Below are positions 60,035-64,000 of a DNA stretch of 64,000 bases, piece by piece. How positions within the stretch are numbered: the first letter of the stretch is position 1; each line of letters begins with the position of its first letter. This stretch comes from Rhynchosporium graminicola (Eukaryota; Ascomycota; Leotiomycetes; Helotiales; Ploettnerulaceae). A program made the position numbers and the translations under genes. Where the stretch lies: positions 156,747 through 220,746 of the forward strand of contig FJUW01000044.1 of the NCBI GenBank assembly GCA_900074885.1, written 5' to 3'. The notes beneath the pieces are model-generated. The model saw only the letters and a program-made list of their open reading frames with translations. It was not told the origin of the DNA and did not search any database.

Positions 60035-60479
60035 GATAGCCAGAAGTAAAGTAGTACTTAAAGAAGCAGTAGTACTATGATTCTTGATAGTAAGCGTCGA
60101 ACTGTTTCTTAGTACTAAAAGGGTAGAGATTCAAGTTGCGAGCTTCCGATTAAGGTATAGTATACGCGTATAGTTAGTCAAACTAGCGCGTCTTTCTATA
60201 GCAAATACAGTCGCGCAGAGTGCTAGTAGAGAGAGTTCTTTAGCTATCGCACCTACGCTATTATTAGAAGAAGTCGAAGAAGTGTACTCCGATAACTCCA
60301 GCTCTATTAAAGAGTCTTTACTATAAGCAAGCCGTATAGTACTCAATACTTATACTCGTATAGTAGTCAAAGTCGACGATTCCGAAATTGTCGTATCTCG
60401 AGGTGCAGAGTTTTCCGCGCTAGCGCCGGAAGCTACTACCTAAGTCCCTAGGACTTAAAATATACCCGATTTACCCCCT

Positions 60480-61640
60480 ATAGACGCTAATTCGATGTCC
60501 CAGGACTATCTAGAGGAGGATCCGGAAGACCCGGAATCGGAACCTATTACTGCGACTATACTAGAGCCGTATAAACGTAAGAAGATAAGTAGCTCTACGT
60601 CTTTGAACTTAGCAGACGGCTATAAGCTTAAGGGAGGAGAGAACTATACGGAATAGAGAGATAAGGTACTAAATATTACTAAAACTAATAGAATTAGCAA
60701 GTTTCTTAACGTTAAATCTCGTGACTATATACCTAAAGAGGTAGACGAATAGAACGACGAGGTCGACGATAAAGCTCTTAAGAAGTAGTAAGATTAGGAG
60801 TCTAGAGAGAGTCAAATGAAGCTAGTAATCACGCTGAATTGTAAGGCCGGACCTCTCGCGTATATAACTAGTAAAACCACCGTATTAGATATATAGGAGG
60901 CCTTATAGGCGCAGTACGAAGGAGGTAGTAATATACTAGTATATAACGCTATATAAGATTATATCAAGCTCTAGTATAATAATTTCAACTCCTTAGAGAA
61001 GTTTATTATCGCTTTTAAGCTCTTAATTATTAAATTAGAGACTTTGATAATAGCTCTACTTCCGGTATAGTATCTAATCATATTTATTACCGTAGTTTTA
61101 GAGAAGTGGTCTATATAAGCTGAAAGATAACGTTCTCTCTTGAGAGTTTCTTCTAGTAATAACCTAGATACGACTAAGAAGGCTAAATCAGGAGTAACTT
61201 TAGTCAGTTTGATCGAAGATATTACTAACGAGGTAAGAGCGAGTGATTCTACTGGAAAGATAGCAGGTTAAGCTCTATATAGTAATAAGTCTATACCTAA
61301 GAAAGGAAGCGGCAGAGGAGCTACTAAGCTAGCTAGCAAGGATACTAGGCCGACTTATAAGCATTATAAATAGATATCGCTAAAGTATACTCTAGAGAAC
61401 TGTTTTGTTATTAATAAACAGAAGAAGAAGGAGTTTAAGGAGAAGTCTAGAAAGAAGTAGATCCCGTATACCGAATAGCTAAAGAAGAAGGAGGGAGAGA
61501 GTAAGACTAATAAGACTAATAAGAAGAAGACTAGTAGTAGAAAGAAGAAAGATAACGATTCCGACGATAGTAGTATCTTCGGCGTAGCTCTTTTATTATA
61601 TTTCCTTACTATTACGGCTTCTATAGCTATATTCTCTTAC
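60480..61640 (+). pseudogene. Copia gag region (RIP-broken)
   Basis: Readable text includes LNCKAGPLAYI-like and LDQRFFN-type gag helices around 60830-61120, then a lysine-rich stretch (about 61420-61550, KKKEFKEKSRKK and TNKKKTSSRKKKDND). A zinc knuckle is not clearly preserved. RIP-type stops throughout. Confidence 0.6.
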
Positions 61641-63060
61641 TATAATAAGTCACGATAGCTCTTCGATACTAGCGCTACAGAGTATATATCTAACGACCTT
61701 TCTAAATTTACTTTATATACGCTAAAAGACGACTTACCCTATATGCTTACCGTTAATAGGCTATTACGCCCTACCGGGATTAGAAGTTATATAATTAAGG
61801 CGATAAAGACCGACGGTATAGTGCGCATATTAGAGTGCTATAATATATTATATATCTCGCAGTCTCTAGTCTGCTTATACTCCGGTTCTAAATTGAATAA
61901 ATTAGGAAGTTATTTACGTAGTTCTATTCTCTATATATCTAAGGAGAAGGAGATCTATACAATTAATAAGAATCTATTTATTATTAAAGAAGAGACGACC
62001 TCCGGCGCAGGGTATACTAGCCTTCCGGGTTTGAGCTTACCTGCAGCAGTAGAGTAAGCTATAGTCGATATAGAGCTTTAGTACAGATATATATATCACG
62101 CTAGCTTTAACGTAGTACGACGCACTTAATCTATAGTTACTAGTATAAAGTTTATAGAGCTTAAGACTAGTAGAACTCGCCTTTACGTATTATATGAGAA
62201 AGGCCGACCTATTCGGAAGGTTAATAAGGTATCGGCACGTGTACGACCTACTAGATCGATAGATGAAATCCATATAGATATAGTATACCTTAAACCTAAG
62301 GGTCTGAATAGTTACTCTTACGCCTTTATCTTCTTATGCGCTTATTCGACTGGAAAGTGGGCTTTTACTTACGCTAAGAAGTCGGATATATACCTAGCTA
62401 ATTAAAAGCTAATTAAGTTAGCCGAAATATAATATTACTATAAAATTAAAGTATAAAGATATAACGAGAGTAAGAAGTACTCTCCCTCTCAGATGAAAGA
62501 GCTTACCGACTACCTTAGAATATTACTGGAGGAGTCTACTCCGTATACTCTAGAGTAAAATAGAAGAGCTAAACGCTTTATACGTACGATTATTAAGAAA
62601 GTACGTATAGTTATAGTAGACTAGAATATACCTAACTATATATAGCCGGAAATTCTACTCGCTTATATATATATCGCTAACTTTACCTCTACTTCTAGAG
62701 TAGAAAGGAAGATTCCTTTTAAGTGCTTCTAGGACGATATTAAACTAGGGGTAAACTATACTCCCTCTATTAAGTATCTTCGTGTATTAGGATATCCTAT
62801 CTTTATACTAATTAATAAGGAGAAGAGAGTCCAGAGCTATAAGGTAGCTCCTAGAGCTAAAAAGGGTATTCTAGTAGGATTTGAAAGTTATAATATCTAC
62901 AGATACCTAGTTAATAGAAAGGTAGTTCGTACCTCTTATCTACGATTTAATAAAGACGGTTTAGTTATAGAACCTCACGAAGAAGACGCTATAATAGTAC
63001 CTTAAACTAAGGGTAATAATTCTATCGATACTTTAAGTCAAAATCAAGACGTTAAGGTTA
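61640..63060 (+). pseudogene. Copia protease, GAG-pre-integrase and integrase (RIP-broken)
   Basis: The protease motif reads LFDTSATEYISNDLSKFTLY (about 61659-61718; DTGA is usual). 61743-62057 is stop-free (LRPTGIRSYIIKAIKTDGIV, then LVCLYSGSKLNKLGSYLRSS). The integrase core follows (RSIDEIHIDIVYLKPKGLNS near 62255-62320; ...SYAFIFLCAYSTGKWAF), and its C-terminal region with VLGYPIFILINKEKRVQSYK and KKGILVGFESYNIYRYLVN (about 62785-62925), characteristic of Copia. Confidence 0.75.
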
Positions 63061-63569
63061 CTAGCGCTACTACTCCTGATATAAGTATCATAAGCTAAGA
63101 CAAGGATTCCGAAGTCGAAATCGATAGTACGGAAGATACCGAGTCTATAGTTAAGGACGAAGTTCTAGTACTAGAGGTCGATATTCCGGAGCAAATTACT
63201 ATACAAAAGAAGCGTAGTAAGTCTCCTGGATCTAAGAACTATATGCCGGAGTACGTCCCTAGAGCTACACGCTCTAGCTGTAATAATCCGACTCTAATTT
63301 CAACGCCTGAAGTAACCCCGGAACTAAATAACAGCTACTCCTATGCTATCTCTCTATTAGAAGAAGTACTAGAGAGTACTAGTTAGTATCGACTCGCCTT
63401 TTATATAGCTTAAGAAGAGTCTCTATTCTTAGATAATCCGACTACTTTAGATCAGGCTATAAAGAGAGCTAATTAGCTAGAATAGAAGAAAGCGATTATT
63501 AAGGAATACTAATCTCTTAAAGAGAAATCGACTTAGAAGACTATAAGTCGCTCTGATATGCTAAAAGGG

Positions 63570-64000
63570 TATAGAGTACTAGGTTCTCGTCTAGTTTTCA
63601 AGACTAAGAGAGATATAGATAGCAAAATCGATAAATATAAGGTCAGATTTATAGTCTAAGGTTATACGTAACGTTTTAGTCATAATTACAATCAGATGTA
63701 TACCGGAGTCTATAAATCTTCTACTTAGAAGATAAGCTTAGCAGTTACGGCGGAGTACGACTTAGAAGTCGAATAGTTTAATATAGTAATAGCATTCTTA
63801 TATAGTAAAGCTAATACCTAGATATACGTTAAATTGCCGCTATTTTATAGATAATTTAGGCGTAGACTTATAGACGATAAATATATACTCTTACTAAAGG
63901 CTCTATACGGTCTGAAGTAGTCTCTACGTCTCTAGCAAGAGACTTTACGTAAGGAGTTCGGTATTATCGACTTTATACCTTTATAAACCGATAATTGCGT
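63570..64000 (+). pseudogene. Copia reverse transcriptase, N-terminal part (cut by window end)
   Basis: Reads LVFKTKRDIDSKIDKYKVRF, then GYTQRFSHNYN-like text with Q as TAG/TAA, LAVTAEYDLEVE.FNIVIAFL, and YILLLKALYGLK.SLRLW, the opening blocks of Copia RT. The YVDD box would lie just past 64000. Confidence 0.8.

Larger units (their letters stand above)
59847..64000 (+). mobile_element. Copia retrotransposon, 3' part beyond the window, RIP-mutated
   Basis: The 5' LTR is about 59847-60021, then a primer site, gag, protease, integrase and the start of reverse transcriptase, the Ty1/Copia order (integrase before RT). It is inserted in copy 3 of Gypsy family 2. The 3' LTR and target duplication are outside the window. 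Confidence 0.9.

Noticed and set aside
60131..60346. 71-codon minus-strand frame
   Set aside because: It lies in the Copia leader, opposite to the element, with no similarity between copies available to support it.
1..64000. CRISPR arrays, rRNA genes, telomeric repeats
   Set aside because: No regularly spaced repeats, no conserved rRNA stretches and no TTAGGG tracts were seen.

Overview
This window looks like a filamentous ascomycete (Pezizomycotina) chromosome segment, gene-poor and repeat-rich, from a two-speed or subtelomere-like compartment. The grounds are fungal-type short introns of 40-65 bases, a Zn(II)2Cys6 regulator, a SesA (fungal NLR) fragment, a DUF3435 (Starship captain-type) gene, chromodomain Ty3/Gypsy elements, and heavy repeat-induced point mutation (RIP). 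RIP shows as near-loss of CpA/TpG, an excess of TpA, and coding frames broken almost only where CAG, CAA or TGG became TAG or TAA. Species cannot be named from this sequence.

Layout. 1-7.2 kb is ordinary composition: a decayed coiled-coil gene, an intact three-exon Zn2Cys6 gene, a nudF/PAC1 (LIS1) C-terminal fragment, a TIR-flanked MITE and a two-exon small secreted cysteine-rich protein. 7.2-9.2 kb holds a decayed unknown gene, a solo LTR nested in another solo LTR, and a third solo LTR. 9.37-16.25 kb is a complete RIP-mutated chromodomain Gypsy element (family 1) with 216-bp LTRs and a GCGGT target-site duplication, sitting in a short reading frame. 16.3-25.8 kb is mostly non-RIPped: an acidic hypothetical gene, a LINE 3' end, an OrsD-like zinc-finger gene, a kinase-like pseudogene and a broken SesA gene. 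25.9-27.2 kb is a RIPped gene copy; 27.3-29.5 kb is non-RIPped with nothing recognised.

From about 29.6 kb to the end nearly everything is RIPped. It contains a GEN1/Yen1-type XPG nuclease copy, a second MITE copy, a piggyBac-like transposon with 23-bp TIRs, and a DUF3435 tyrosine-recombinase pseudogene with C-terminal C2H2 fingers (minus strand). From 42.85 kb there is a nest of retroelements. Gypsy family-2 copy 1 (minus) is split by a solo LTR and by copy 3 (plus). Copy 3 is split by the complete copy 2 (minus, 50815-58591, TSD GTATT) and by a Copia element (plus, from 59847, running off the window).

The most notable observations are the captain-type gene in a block of decayed accessory genes, the GEN1/Yen1-like copy with its intron retained, the nested retroelements that can be ordered in time, a conserved antisense ORF in the Gypsy family-2 elements, and the candidate effector gene. 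No CRISPR, rRNA or complete tRNA gene was seen.
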